64,000 nucleotides of DNA. Origin: Planctomycetota bacterium. Lineage in GTDB: Bacteria > Planctomycetota > Phycisphaerae > UBA1845. The notes under the pieces are model-generated. The model did not search any database. It was not told the DNA's origin and saw only the letters and a list, made by a program, of their open reading frames with translations. The DNA lies in NCBI GenBank assembly GCA_016208685.1, contig JACQXM010000023.1, forward strand, positions 190,203 through 254,202. The letters run 5' to 3'. Both the position numbers and the translations under genes were made by a program. Position 1 is the first letter of the stretch, and the number at the start of each line of letters is the position of its first letter. Positions 17,268 to 25,430 of this stretch are shown piece after piece.

Positions 17268-18089
17268 ATGAGCGACAACGGGGCCCCTGAGGCCCTTCTG
17301 GCGGCGGCGCGCGGCGCGGCGTACGGGCTGCTGGCCGCAGGCTGGCGCTACCCCGACGCCGAGCTGCTCACGTTGCTGGGCGAACCGGCGCGTTGGGACG
17401 ACTGGCCGGCGACGCTGGCGACCCTCGACCCCGCCGCCGCCCGCGCACTGGAGACCGTGGCTTCCTACTGGCTGCACGGCGCCGGCGGTGCCGGCCATGC
17501 CGGCAGCGCGCATCTCGACCTGTTACGTCATACGTATGTCACTTTGGTGGGGCACGCCGTCCGCGGCACCTGTCCGCCCTACGAGCTGGAATATGACCGC
17601 GGCGAAATTTACCAGCAGGCCGCCGGACTGGCGGACCTTGGCGGCTTCTATGCCGCCTTCGGACTGGAGTTGGCGCGGGGCGCCGCGGAGCGCGCCGATC
17701 ACGTGTCGGTGCAGTGCGAGTTCATGGCCGTGCTCTGCGCCAAGGAGTCGAACGCCCGCGCGACGGGTAACGGCAACGGCAGCGACACCTGTGCCGATGC
17801 TCAGCGCACGTTCCTGCGTGACCACCTCGGCCGCTGGCTTCCGGCCTTCGCGCATCGCGTTCAACAGGCCGATGCCGACGGCTTTTACGCCACGCTGGCG
17901 GCGTTCGCCTCAGCCTTCATCGACGGCGAGTGTCGGCGATTCGAGATCCCCCTGGGGCCGCCGTTGCTGCAACTGCGCGCTGTCGATCCGGTCAAGGACG
18001 TGGAGATCAACTGCGACGGCGCCGAGACCTGCGGTGCGGGCGGCGGCGAACCGCTGGTGCAGCTCGGGCTGGCAGTCGGGACGGATTAA
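17268..18089 (+). CDS. TorD/NarJ-type molybdoenzyme chaperone
   Basis: A 273-residue, mostly helical cytoplasmic protein of the TorD/DmsD/NarJ group, with LLAAARGAAYGLLAAGWRYPDAELLTLLGE at the N-terminus, the central PPYELEYDRGEIYQQAAGLADLGGFYAAFGLEL, and RAADHVSVQCEFMAVLCAKE-like helices (actual text ERADHVSVQCEFM). Such chaperones bind the Tat signal of the alpha subunit and assist Mo-cofactor insertion. AGAAGAGG is six bases before ATG 17268, which decides between two adjacent ATGs (17262 and 17268). It follows the beta gene by 56 bases, as in nar and nxr clusters. Confidence 0.88.
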   Translation: MSDNGAPEALLAAARGAAYGLLAAGWRYPDAELLTLLGEPARWDDWPATLATLDPAAARALETVASYWLHGAGGAGHAGSAHLDLLRHTYVTLVGHAVRGTCPPYELEYDRGEIYQQAAGLADLGGFYAAFGLELARGAAERADHVSVQCEFMAVLCAKESNARATGNGNGSDTCADAQRTFLRDHLGRWLPAFAHRVQQADADGFYATLAAFASAFIDGECRRFEIPLGPPLLQLRAVDPVKDVEINCDGAETCGAGGGEPLVQLGLAVGTD

Positions 18090-18164
18090 GCACCGGTTGC
18101 GACACCGAGGCGGCGAGCCCGACCCCCACCTCCGCGCCCCGACGGACCGCGTGACCGCTGAGAG

Positions 18165-19172
18165 ATGCCCACGATGGAGTTCGAGTACGAGCCGGCACTG
18201 GTGGAGCAGGCGGCGTTCCTCGCCGCCCGGCGGGACCCGGCGCTGGAGTGCGACCTGCACCTCGCCGTGGATCCGTTGTACGCCATTCCTGATCCCGAGT
18301 TGCGACAGCGGGCGTTCGAGGAAGCCTACTCGTCGCTCTTTACGCGGATGGGCCTGGCTGCCGTTCTGCCCCGGCTCGTCGATGAATTCCCGCGGTTGAC
18401 GCAGGCGGTCGGTACGTGCGTGGTGCGCGAGGCGCCCCGAGGCAAGGCCCAATCCGCTGAGCTGCTCGGAAAACCGGTCGAGAATTCGGTGGCATACACC
18501 CTGATGATCCAGTTGTGCCCGGCGTCGCTGCTGGATGTCGTAAGTCTGACACCCTTGATGCGCCGCGAACTGCTGCATGCGTCCGACATCGTCGATCCGG
18601 ACTTCGGCTTCGTCGAAGAGCCGCTTCCGGGGATTCCCGCGCAACAGACACTCATCCGGGAACGCTACCGCGTGCTCTGGGACGTCTATGTGGAAGGCCG
18701 CCTGGTGCGCGCCGGACGGCTGGACGGCAACGGGGTGCCGAAGCTTCGAACGCACTTTCTGCACGCCTTCTCGGTTCGTGGCGGGCAGGCATCGCCGGCG
18801 GACTTCGACCGCATCGTCAGCGCCGGTCGCCTCTCTCACCGGCAACTCCGGGACTGGGCCGTGAGTCCCCGCAGCGTGCTCGCCGCCCCGGCCCCAGCAT
18901 CCCCCGCCGACGATGGACAGGTTCGTGCCCTCTGTCCGCTCTGCGGATTCCCCACCTTCGACTGGTACCCGTTTCCCGCGCCCGGCGTCGTGGGCGTCAT
19001 CCTGCAGCAGCGGCCCGATTGGAACCCCCAGGCCGGGGCCTGCCGGCAATGCGTGGAGACGTATCTCGCGGGCGCTCCGTTGCGCCACCCCGCGCCCGCG
19101 GCCTCGCCCCAAGGGACGTGCATCCCCTGCTGCGGACACCCGCCGGCTACCGTTATCACTCGACAGGCTTAG
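18165..19172 (+). CDS. Unknown zinc-ribbon protein of the NXR-like operon
   Basis: A 335-residue soluble protein. The N-terminal 230 residues are helical and acidic without a known motif. The C-terminus has a probable zinc ribbon: CPLC around residue 264 and CRQC about 40 residues later, followed by CIPCCGH near the end. Start ATG 18165 or 18174; GAGAG fits the second. It begins 75 bases after the chaperone gene and ends the tightly spaced part of the operon. I do not recognise the family. Metal binding and a role in enzyme maturation are inferred from the Cys pairs and position. Confidence 0.75.
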   Translation: MPTMEFEYEPALVEQAAFLAARRDPALECDLHLAVDPLYAIPDPELRQRAFEEAYSSLFTRMGLAAVLPRLVDEFPRLTQAVGTCVVREAPRGKAQSAELLGKPVENSVAYTLMIQLCPASLLDVVSLTPLMRRELLHASDIVDPDFGFVEEPLPGIPAQQTLIRERYRVLWDVYVEGRLVRAGRLDGNGVPKLRTHFLHAFSVRGGQASPADFDRIVSAGRLSHRQLRDWAVSPRSVLAAPAPASPADDGQVRALCPLCGFPTFDWYPFPAPGVVGVILQQRPDWNPQAGACRQCVETYLAGAPLRHPAPAASPQGTCIPCCGHPPATVITRQA

Positions 19173-19391
19173 CGGCGACCGGAACTCACCTGATTGGACG
19201 GTCGTCGGGTCGATGCGCATGCCGCGCACCGCATACACGGCGCGCCGCTCACACGTGGTAGACTCGCCTGCCCGACGCCGCCCCTCGCCGTCCCCCTCCT
19301 CGGACACGGCCACACGGCCTGTCTGCGCGCCGTAAACCAACCGCGTCCGCGCCATTTGGCGGGCTCGCCGCGTCGCTGTAGACTTCCGCCC

Positions 19392-20159
19392 ATGGTCGTT
19401 CTAACGAGAACCGATACCGAAGCGGAATCGCGCCCTCCCCTGTGCCGCCGGGCGCCGCGTGAAGCGTGCTCCCATCGTTGCAGCGCCGGCCAGGCGGTTC
19501 CGCATGGAGCATTCGGGCGCCGCCCGCGTGGCGGCGGGGCATCGGCCGTCGGAAAATGGGCCTGTTGCGTCATGGTGCTTAGCGGGAGCTGCGGGCGGGA
19601 TGTGCGGCTGACGGGTGAGACGCTTCGTGACGTCACTGTGCACACCGTCAGCCACTACGGCGTCACTCTCGACGAACAGGCGGCGCCGGAACAGGTGGCC
19701 TTCGTGCTGCTGCGGGCCATCCGGGATGATTTTCTCGCGACCAGCGAAGCGCAGCGCGAGGAAGCCGTCGCCCGGCTCTACGACGTAGCGGCCGCCGACG
19801 CCATCGGCGGGCTGGGGGGCAAGGGTCTAACGCGTTTGGAAACGCTCTATCAGGTCATTCACCAGTGGACGCCAACGGTGGCGTATTACGCCCGCGATCT
19901 GGAGGAGGATTGGGAGAAGGCGCGGCCGCGGCTGCTCCGTACGCGCTCGCAGACCACGAAGTCCGGCAAGGCGGAGGCGGAAGAGGTCCAGGTCCTTACC
20001 GAGCTTGCCGACCCCACCGCGGACGCCAACGCCCGCGTCGTACTTGTCATGGGGATGGTACGCGAGCGTAACCACTGGCGGGTGAAGGCGTTGGCTTTCG
20101 CTCCCAGTCGACGAAGCATCCGCGCCCAGCCGGCCGTCGAGTCCGAACCGCGAACGTAA
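19392..20159 (+). CDS. Hypothetical protein, possibly exported
   Basis: A 255-residue frame from ATG 19392. The first 60 residues are Arg-rich and poorly protein-like; from about residue 60 it reads CCVMVLSGSCGRDVRLTGETLRDV, which could be a lipoprotein signal, then a charged, helical domain (LDEQAAPEQVAFVLLRAIRDDFLATSE through MVRERNHWRVKALAF) with an NTF2-like flavour. The true start is uncertain: ATG 19572 is also in frame but would leave too short a signal. It lies 220 bases after the operon's last gene and may be independently transcribed. No function can be assigned. Confidence 0.55.
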   Translation: MVVLTRTDTEAESRPPLCRRAPREACSHRCSAGQAVPHGAFGRRPRGGGASAVGKWACCVMVLSGSCGRDVRLTGETLRDVTVHTVSHYGVTLDEQAAPEQVAFVLLRAIRDDFLATSEAQREEAVARLYDVAAADAIGGLGGKGLTRLETLYQVIHQWTPTVAYYARDLEEDWEKARPRLLRTRSQTTKSGKAEAEEVQVLTELADPTADANARVVLVMGMVRERNHWRVKALAFAPSRRSIRAQPAVESEPRT

Positions 20160-20211
20160 TAGGGTTGCGGTCGTAACCCGCGCCGCGACAACCATCGGAG
20201 CCGCGACCGAA

Positions 20212-22272
20212 ATGGAGCGTGCAGCATTTGCAACGGCGCGACCGACCCATAGCGCGCCGGAGCGAACCGAACCAGACTCCGGACTGAGTGAACCGACCGT
20301 GGACCCGGACTTGATCGTCGTCAAAGGGGCGCGTGAGCACAACCTGCGCAACGTCACGCTCTCCATCCCGCGCGGGAAGTTGGTGTGCTTTACCGGGGTT
20401 TCGGGCAGCGGCAAGAGCAGTTTCGCCTTCGATACGCTTTTTGCCGAGGGGCAACGCCGGTACCTGGAATCACTGAGCTCGTACGCGCGACAGTTCCTGG
20501 GCCAGCTTTCCAAGCCCGATGTGGATCAGATCACGGGACTCGGACCGGCCATCGCCATTCAGCAGAAAACCAGCGGATGGAACCCGCGCAGCACCGTGGG
20601 GACGATCACGCAGATACACGATTACCTCCGCGTGTTGTTCGCGCGCGCCGGTCGGCAGCACTGCCCGCGCTGCGCCCGCCCCATCGCGGCACAAACCCGC
20701 GAACAGATTCTGGCGCGGATTCTGGAAGTTCTGGCCGAGGCGAAAGTGTTGATCCTCGGCCCCGTGGTCCGCGGGCAGAAGGGCGAATACCGTGACCTCT
20801 TCGCGGACATGATCAAACGCGGGTTTGCCCGTGCCCGGGTCGACGGTGAGGTGTTGTCCCTTGCCGAGGCGCCCATGCTCGCCCGTCATGTCCGCCACAA
20901 CATCGAGATCGTGGTGGATCGCCTGACCATCGCCCCGGCCGTCCGCCCGCGCCTGGCGGAGGCAGTCGAAACGGCGCTGGAGCTGGGCGACGGGACTCTC
21001 ATCGTTCACATACTCGCCGACTCCGGAGCGAAAGCGGCGAACCTAGCCCCTGCCGGCGGCGCCCGACCGACGCGCGGCCTGTCGCGCCAGTCCGCCGCCG
21101 CGAGCGGGCGCGGCGCGAGGGGGCGCGGCGCTGCCGCCCGTTCCGCCGTACCCGGCAGCGACCTGCTGCTTTCCTCCCACTACGCCTGCCCGGAGTGCGA
21201 CCTGAGCTTCGAGCCGCCCTCACCGCAGCTTTTCAGCTTTAACTCGCCGACCGGCATGTGCACAGCCTGCGACGGCCTGGGCACCAGCTTCGACTTCGAC
21301 CCCGATCTGCTGGTGCCCGATCCGCGGAAGAGCTTCCTGCACCTGGCGGTTGAGCCCATGCGCACGCGAATCGGCCGCTGGCGGCGGCATATCTACCGCG
21401 GCGTGGCGGAGCACGTGGGCTTCGACCTCGGCACGCCCTGGGGCAAGCTCCCCGAGAAGGCGCGCCGCGCCCTGCTCTACGGCCTGGGTGACACGCATGT
21501 GACCTACGAATGGCGCTGGTCGGGGGGCGTGTGGCGCCATGGCGGCACGTTCGCGGGCGTCGTCGCCGAGCTGCGCGACAAACACCGCAAGGCGCAATCC
21601 TCCTTCGTTCGTGCTTACTACGAGAAGTACATGCGGCAGTCGGTTTGCGGCGCCTGCCGCGGCGGCCGCCTCAACGCCCAGGCGCTCGCCGTCCGCGTCG
21701 GGGATCGCAACATCAACGAGGTATGCGCTCTACCCGTCAACGAGGCGGAGGCGTTCTTCGCCCAACTGTCGCTGTCGCCCACCGAGTCCAGGATCGCCGC
21801 CGAGGTCCTCAAGGAGATCCGCGGGCGCTTGCGTTTCCTGACGGACGTGGGATTGGAGTACCTCACGCTGGACCGTTCCGCTCCCACACTGTCCGGGGGT
21901 GAATCGCAGCGCATCCGGCTGGCGAGTCAGATCGGCGCCGGACTGGTGGGCGTGCTCTACGTCCTGGACGAGCCCAGCATCGGCCTGCACCACCGCGACA
22001 ACCGGCGGCTGCTGGATTCCCTCCGCCGCCTGCGTGACCTGGGCAACACCGTCGTGGTCGTCGAACATGACGAACAGACGATGCGCGCCGCGGACGAGAT
22101 CGTAGACTTCGGCCCCGGACCCGGGGTACGAGGCGGAGAGGTCGTCGCCCACGGCAGCCTTGCCGCCGTCGCCGCCGAGCCGCGTTCCATCACCGGCCGG
22201 TACCTGCGGCGCGACGAGGAAATCCCCGTTCCGCAGAAGCGCCGCCCCGTTTCCCGAGCCGCCCGCCGCTAG
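20212..22272 (+). CDS. UvrA homologue, first ABC half only
   Basis: A 686-residue protein matching the N-terminal half of excinuclease subunit UvrA (full proteins are about 940 residues). It has Walker A GVSGSGKSS (Lys68), the UvrB-binding region, zinc-type Cys pairs (CPRC, CPEC with CTAC, CGAC), signature LSGGESQRIRLASQ and Walker B VLYVLDEPSIGLHHRD (Asp586). It ends at the inter-domain linker, VPQKRRPVSRAARR, where UvrA normally continues into the second ATPase. A Gly/Ala/Arg-rich insert lies near residues 270-320. No second half is found in the next 490 bases. It may be a degenerate, split or half-size paralogue; the real repair UvrA may be elsewhere. Confidence 0.85.
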   Translation: MERAAFATARPTHSAPERTEPDSGLSEPTVDPDLIVVKGAREHNLRNVTLSIPRGKLVCFTGVSGSGKSSFAFDTLFAEGQRRYLESLSSYARQFLGQLSKPDVDQITGLGPAIAIQQKTSGWNPRSTVGTITQIHDYLRVLFARAGRQHCPRCARPIAAQTREQILARILEVLAEAKVLILGPVVRGQKGEYRDLFADMIKRGFARARVDGEVLSLAEAPMLARHVRHNIEIVVDRLTIAPAVRPRLAEAVETALELGDGTLIVHILADSGAKAANLAPAGGARPTRGLSRQSAAASGRGARGRGAAARSAVPGSDLLLSSHYACPECDLSFEPPSPQLFSFNSPTGMCTACDGLGTSFDFDPDLLVPDPRKSFLHLAVEPMRTRIGRWRRHIYRGVAEHVGFDLGTPWGKLPEKARRALLYGLGDTHVTYEWRWSGGVWRHGGTFAGVVAELRDKHRKAQSSFVRAYYEKYMRQSVCGACRGGRLNAQALAVRVGDRNINEVCALPVNEAEAFFAQLSLSPTESRIAAEVLKEIRGRLRFLTDVGLEYLTLDRSAPTLSGGESQRIRLASQIGAGLVGVLYVLDEPSIGLHHRDNRRLLDSLRRLRDLGNTVVVVEHDEQTMRAADEIVDFGPGPGVRGGEVVAHGSLAAVAAEPRSITGRYLRRDEEIPVPQKRRPVSRAARR

Positions 22273-22761
22273 ATATTCCCTTGAACGCCCGGAAACCGGG
22301 GCTAGAATTCCGCGACTGCTCTGGTGAATCGCCCGGGATCTGAACGTGCCCCGCTGGTGCGCACGCCCCTGTCGGGCTGAGGCGAGGCCTACGGCAGCAG
22401 GCGGGCGCCGGGCGGTGCCCCGCGGGTGCGGTGTTTTCGGCGCGCGGGTTTCCGCGTGTGCGGAGGTGCCGTAGCGCTCCAGCCCGCGTAACGCCGCGAG
22501 CTCCGTCGCATCGAAGCCCCGGGCCGGGCGGGCGGCCAGCGTGACCGGGTTCCGGTACCTGCATCGCCCGGCGGGACCCGGGCCAGTGGACACCAAGCAA
22601 GGTACACCGACAGGCTGCCGGGGGTGGCGGCATGCAGGTGTGGGTTCTCGAGACGGGGTCGTGCGATCGACGACGGCACACACCCGCGGGTTCGCACGCC
22701 CACGCGGTAGCGACGCGCGTCGCGCCGCAGGCCGGGTGGGTGCTCTTCGGGGAGAGTGGAG
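22273..22761. other. Intergenic region between half-UvrA and pilT
   Basis: About 490 GC-rich bases without a convincing gene. None of the six frames was seen to carry the missing second UvrA ATPase (no second GxSGSGKST Walker A or LSGGE signature). A weak inverted repeat around CCCGGAAACCGGG lies soon after the uvrA stop and could act in transcript ending, but no T-tract follows. Confidence 0.5.
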
Positions 22762-23946
22762 ATGACCGAGATTTCGACGCCCGCGCCGGGATCGGCCTCC
22801 GACGACGGGCGGGTGCTGGAAGCCGGCGGCCTGGAATCTACCGCGGGCGGCGGGGCCCGCAGGATCGACAAGTATTTCCGCGCCATGACCAAACATCAGG
22901 CGTCGGACCTGCACCTGAAGGCCAACACGCCTGCCAAGTTCCGCCTCAAGGGTGCCATTCGCAACATCGATGCCAACCCCCTGAGCAACCGCGATATCGA
23001 GGCCATGATGTTCGAGATCATGGACGGCCCGCAGCTTGAGCTCTACCGCGAGAAGGGTTCGGTGGACTTTGCCTACCAGCTCCCGGGGGCGGACCGCTTC
23101 CGCATCAACGTCTTCCGCCAGCGCGGCAAGACCTCGGTCGCCGCGCGGCGCGTGCCGCGCGACATCCTGAACTTCGCGGAGCTGCATCTGCCCGAATCTC
23201 TGGCCAAACTCGGTGAGCTGCACCAGGGGCTGGTGCTCTTCGCGGGCATCACCGGCAGCGGCAAGAGCACCAGCATCGCCGCCATCCTGGAACACATCAA
23301 CCGCACCCGCGCGTGCCATATTATGACACTCGAGGATCCCATCGAGTTCCTCTACGAGGACAAGAAGGCCTTCGTCAACCAGCGGGAGATCGGCCTGGAC
23401 GTGGAGAGCTTCGACGAAGCGCTGAAGTACATGATGCGCGAGGACCCGGACGTCATCCTCATCGGCGAGCTGCGCGATCAGGAGACCCTGGCCGCCGCCC
23501 TCGCCGCCGCCGAGACCGGGCACCTGGTGTTCGGCACCATCCACTCCTCCAGCTCCGCGGCCACCATCGGGCGTATCGTCGATCTGTTCCCCGAGGAGCT
23601 GCACCAGCAGATTCGCATGTCGCTGGCCTTCAACCTCCAGGCCATCGTGTGCATGAAGCTCTTGCCCGGCCTGCGGGCCGACATCCCCCGCGTGCCCAGT
23701 TGCGAGATCATGCTGGCCAACGGCACCATCCGGAAGATGATCGCCGAGGAACGCGACGCCCAGATCGGAACGGTGATCCGCAGCTCCTACCACGACGGGA
23801 TGATCGACTTTACCGAGTCGCTACGGCTGCTAACGGAGCAGGAGCTGATTTCCGTCAAGACCGCCTACGCCGCGGCCCCCAACCCCGATGAGCTGAAGAT
23901 GCGCCTGAAGGGCATCTCGGTCACCGGCGGGGGGATCATCGGGTAG
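22762..23946 (+). CDS. pilT: PilT/PilU-type twitching motility ATPase
   Basis: A 394-residue secretion-superfamily hexameric ATPase that powers type IV pilus retraction. It shows the PilT N-terminal domain (HQASDLHLKANTPAKFRLKG), Walker A GITGSGKSTS near residue 165, an Asp box with TLEDPIEFLYEDKKAFVNQREIG, Walker B DPDVILIGELRDQETL and His-box ETGHLVFGTIHSS. ATG 22762 follows GGGGAGAGTGGAG; a GTG two codons earlier is unlikely. PilT and PilU are hard to separate without a tree. No other pilus genes adjoin it, which is common for pilT. Confidence 0.92.
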   Translation: MTEISTPAPGSASDDGRVLEAGGLESTAGGGARRIDKYFRAMTKHQASDLHLKANTPAKFRLKGAIRNIDANPLSNRDIEAMMFEIMDGPQLELYREKGSVDFAYQLPGADRFRINVFRQRGKTSVAARRVPRDILNFAELHLPESLAKLGELHQGLVLFAGITGSGKSTSIAAILEHINRTRACHIMTLEDPIEFLYEDKKAFVNQREIGLDVESFDEALKYMMREDPDVILIGELRDQETLAAALAAAETGHLVFGTIHSSSSAATIGRIVDLFPEELHQQIRMSLAFNLQAIVCMKLLPGLRADIPRVPSCEIMLANGTIRKMIAEERDAQIGTVIRSSYHDGMIDFTESLRLLTEQELISVKTAYAAAPNPDELKMRLKGISVTGGGIIG

Positions 23947-24618
23947 GGCCGGCGTCCGTTTTCCATGCCCGGGTAGCTCGCGTTTCACCGGCAGGACGCG
24001 GGTGGCCCACCGCTTCAGCGGTGGGGGCGGCGAACGCTTCGCGAATGAAGAATGGTGAATGCGGAATGCGGAAACCGGGCCGTCCCGATGAAACCGGGAT
24101 GAGGGAGCGGATTGGGTGGCCCACCGCTTCAGCGGTGGGGGGGGGGGGGCGATTTGAACGCCGATTGTCGACTGGCGATTGTCGATTGTCGCGTGGCCGA
24201 CGGACCGATGATATGCCCGCGGCAGTCATGCGCAGCCTGACTCCTCAGCGCAGTCCTCCTTCGTGTACTCTGTGTCCTTCGTGGTAATGGTGTTTACCAC
24301 GAAGGGCACGAAGGCCACGAAGATGGCTGACCTTCCGGCTAGTGGCCCAGTGCATCAGTGGCGCAGTGGGTGGCCCATCGCTTCAGCGGCGGGGGAGGCG
24401 AAGAAACGACGAATGCGGAAGGAGGAATGCTGAATGCGGAAGGAGCTACGCCGCAGGAGTGGCGGGCGGCCACCGCTTCGGGCGGGTGGCCCACCGCTTC
24501 AGCGGTGGGGGAGGCGATGATGGCGCAAGAACCGGCGTGTACGATCCGTACCGCGAGTGCCAACGAGCGGTCACCTCGCTCGGTCACCCGATTGACGATT
24601 GTCGTTTGAGGCGCCGGC
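23947..24618. repeat. Cluster of palindromic intergenic repeats
   Basis: No gene is supported here. The 20-base palindrome CCCACCGCTTCAGCGGTGGG occurs at 24006-24025, 24120-24139 and 24490-24509, with a variant (CCCATCGCTTCAGCGG) from 24374. Between them are short low-complexity texts of the GAATGCGGAA type and GATTGTCGA type, a run of 13 G at 24137-24149, and tracts resembling CACGAAGG. The same units recur at 27.9-28.8 kb and around the paa genes, so this is a family of repeated extragenic elements. Confidence 0.75.
24276..24305. repeat. 12-bp perfect inverted repeat (hairpin)
   Basis: Arms CCTTCGTGGTAA (24276-24287) and TTACCACGAAGG (24294-24305) are exact reverse complements around a six-base loop. 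No T-tract follows, so a standard intrinsic terminator is unlikely. It lies inside the repeat cluster and is probably one of its dispersed elements. Confidence 0.65.
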
Positions 24619-24999
24619 CTACGGCGCGAGGAACGCGCGAACGAACCCCGCAAAGTCGGCGAGGTCGACGTCGGTGTCGGCGTTGAAGTCGAAAGCTTCG
24701 CAGCCGGGGGCGACGGACTTTTTCCCGGGGCCGTTGCAGCAGCCGGCCCAGTCGGCGAGGTCCGACGGGCCGACGCTTCCGTCGCAGTCGAAGTCGCCGA
24801 TGCCGAATTCGTAGGCGCCGAGGTCCACCCGGCCGCACAGCAGGCGCGGGTGACCGTCGAGGTCGACGTCGCCGGGCTGCGGTACATAGTCGGGGTCGCC
24901 GGCGTTGATGCCCGGTGAGCCGGCGCGGAGGCGGAAGTCGTCGTCTTCGTTGCCCGCGATGTAGTCCGCCCGGTGTGCGCATAAGAAGCGGCATTTTCG
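24619..24999 (-). pseudogene. C-terminal fragment of a beta-helix/dockerin secreted protein
   Basis: The open frame runs from an in-frame TGA at 25000-25002 to a stop at 24619. From about 24970 it reads as the end of a right-handed beta-helix 'choice-of-anchor Q' type protein (ADYIAGNEDDDFRLRAGSP, then GINAGDPDY, HPRLL and RVDLGAYEF) followed by two dockerin-like Ca-binding repeats (GDFDCDGSVGPSDLADW and DFNADTDVDLADFAGFVRAFL). There is no signal peptide, and a short ATG frame (from 24828) would give only 69 residues. The matching N-terminus is found at 27415-27802 on the same strand, so this is the 3' end of an interrupted gene. Confidence 0.8.
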
Positions 25000-25002
25000 T
25001 CA

Positions 25003-25430
25003 GAGTTGTATGCGGCATCTTGACACGCCAATCCAACGGTTGAGCCGGGGCCGCGGCCTCGTGTGCCCGCTATCGCCAAGGCGCCACGAAGCCAGGGGGC
25101 CTCGCCTCGCCACAACGACCGAACCCATGTGGGCGGTTTGTTCCAACTTCGGTCCGTCGGTGATTCCGCTCCGGGGACGCTGCCCGAAGACCTCAAAGAG
25201 CACGTATACAGCGGCTACCGCAGTCCAAACGGAGTTCAGATCGAGACCCTGGCGTCTCGACATCTTGACAGGGTCGAAACTAGTCGTTCTAACGCCGAGA
25301 GTTGCTGATTCGCCTGGCGTGAGGTCCAGGCGATGCACGTTCGCACTCTGTGGCTACGCTTGTCCATCCGCTGCCGACGCTTCGAGCGTGCAGTTTGGCC
25401 CCTGGAAAGTACTTGCGTGGAGTGACCCGT
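25003..25430. other. Upstream region of the PIN-like gene
   Basis: About 430 bases with no convincing gene. A TTGACA hexamer occurs near 25018, but no good -10 follows at the right distance. A minus-strand frame (25000-25338) contains a short hydrophobic stretch, LNSVWTAVAAVYVLFEVFG, and is open for about 110 codons; it is too weak to call. Confidence 0.4.

Noticed and set aside
22190..22760. A second half of UvrA in another frame after the stop
   Set aside because: No second Walker A, signature or Walker B motif was seen in any frame before pilT.
24339..25196. A 285-codon minus-strand frame across the repeat cluster and the dockerin fragment
   Set aside because: It is out of frame with the dockerin motifs and reads as Ser/Thr/Pro low-complexity sequence from repeats.
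25000..25338. Possible small minus-strand membrane protein divergent from the PIN-like gene
   Set aside because: Only one short hydrophobic stretch supports it; there is no binding site, and the rest is Arg-rich and unlike a protein.
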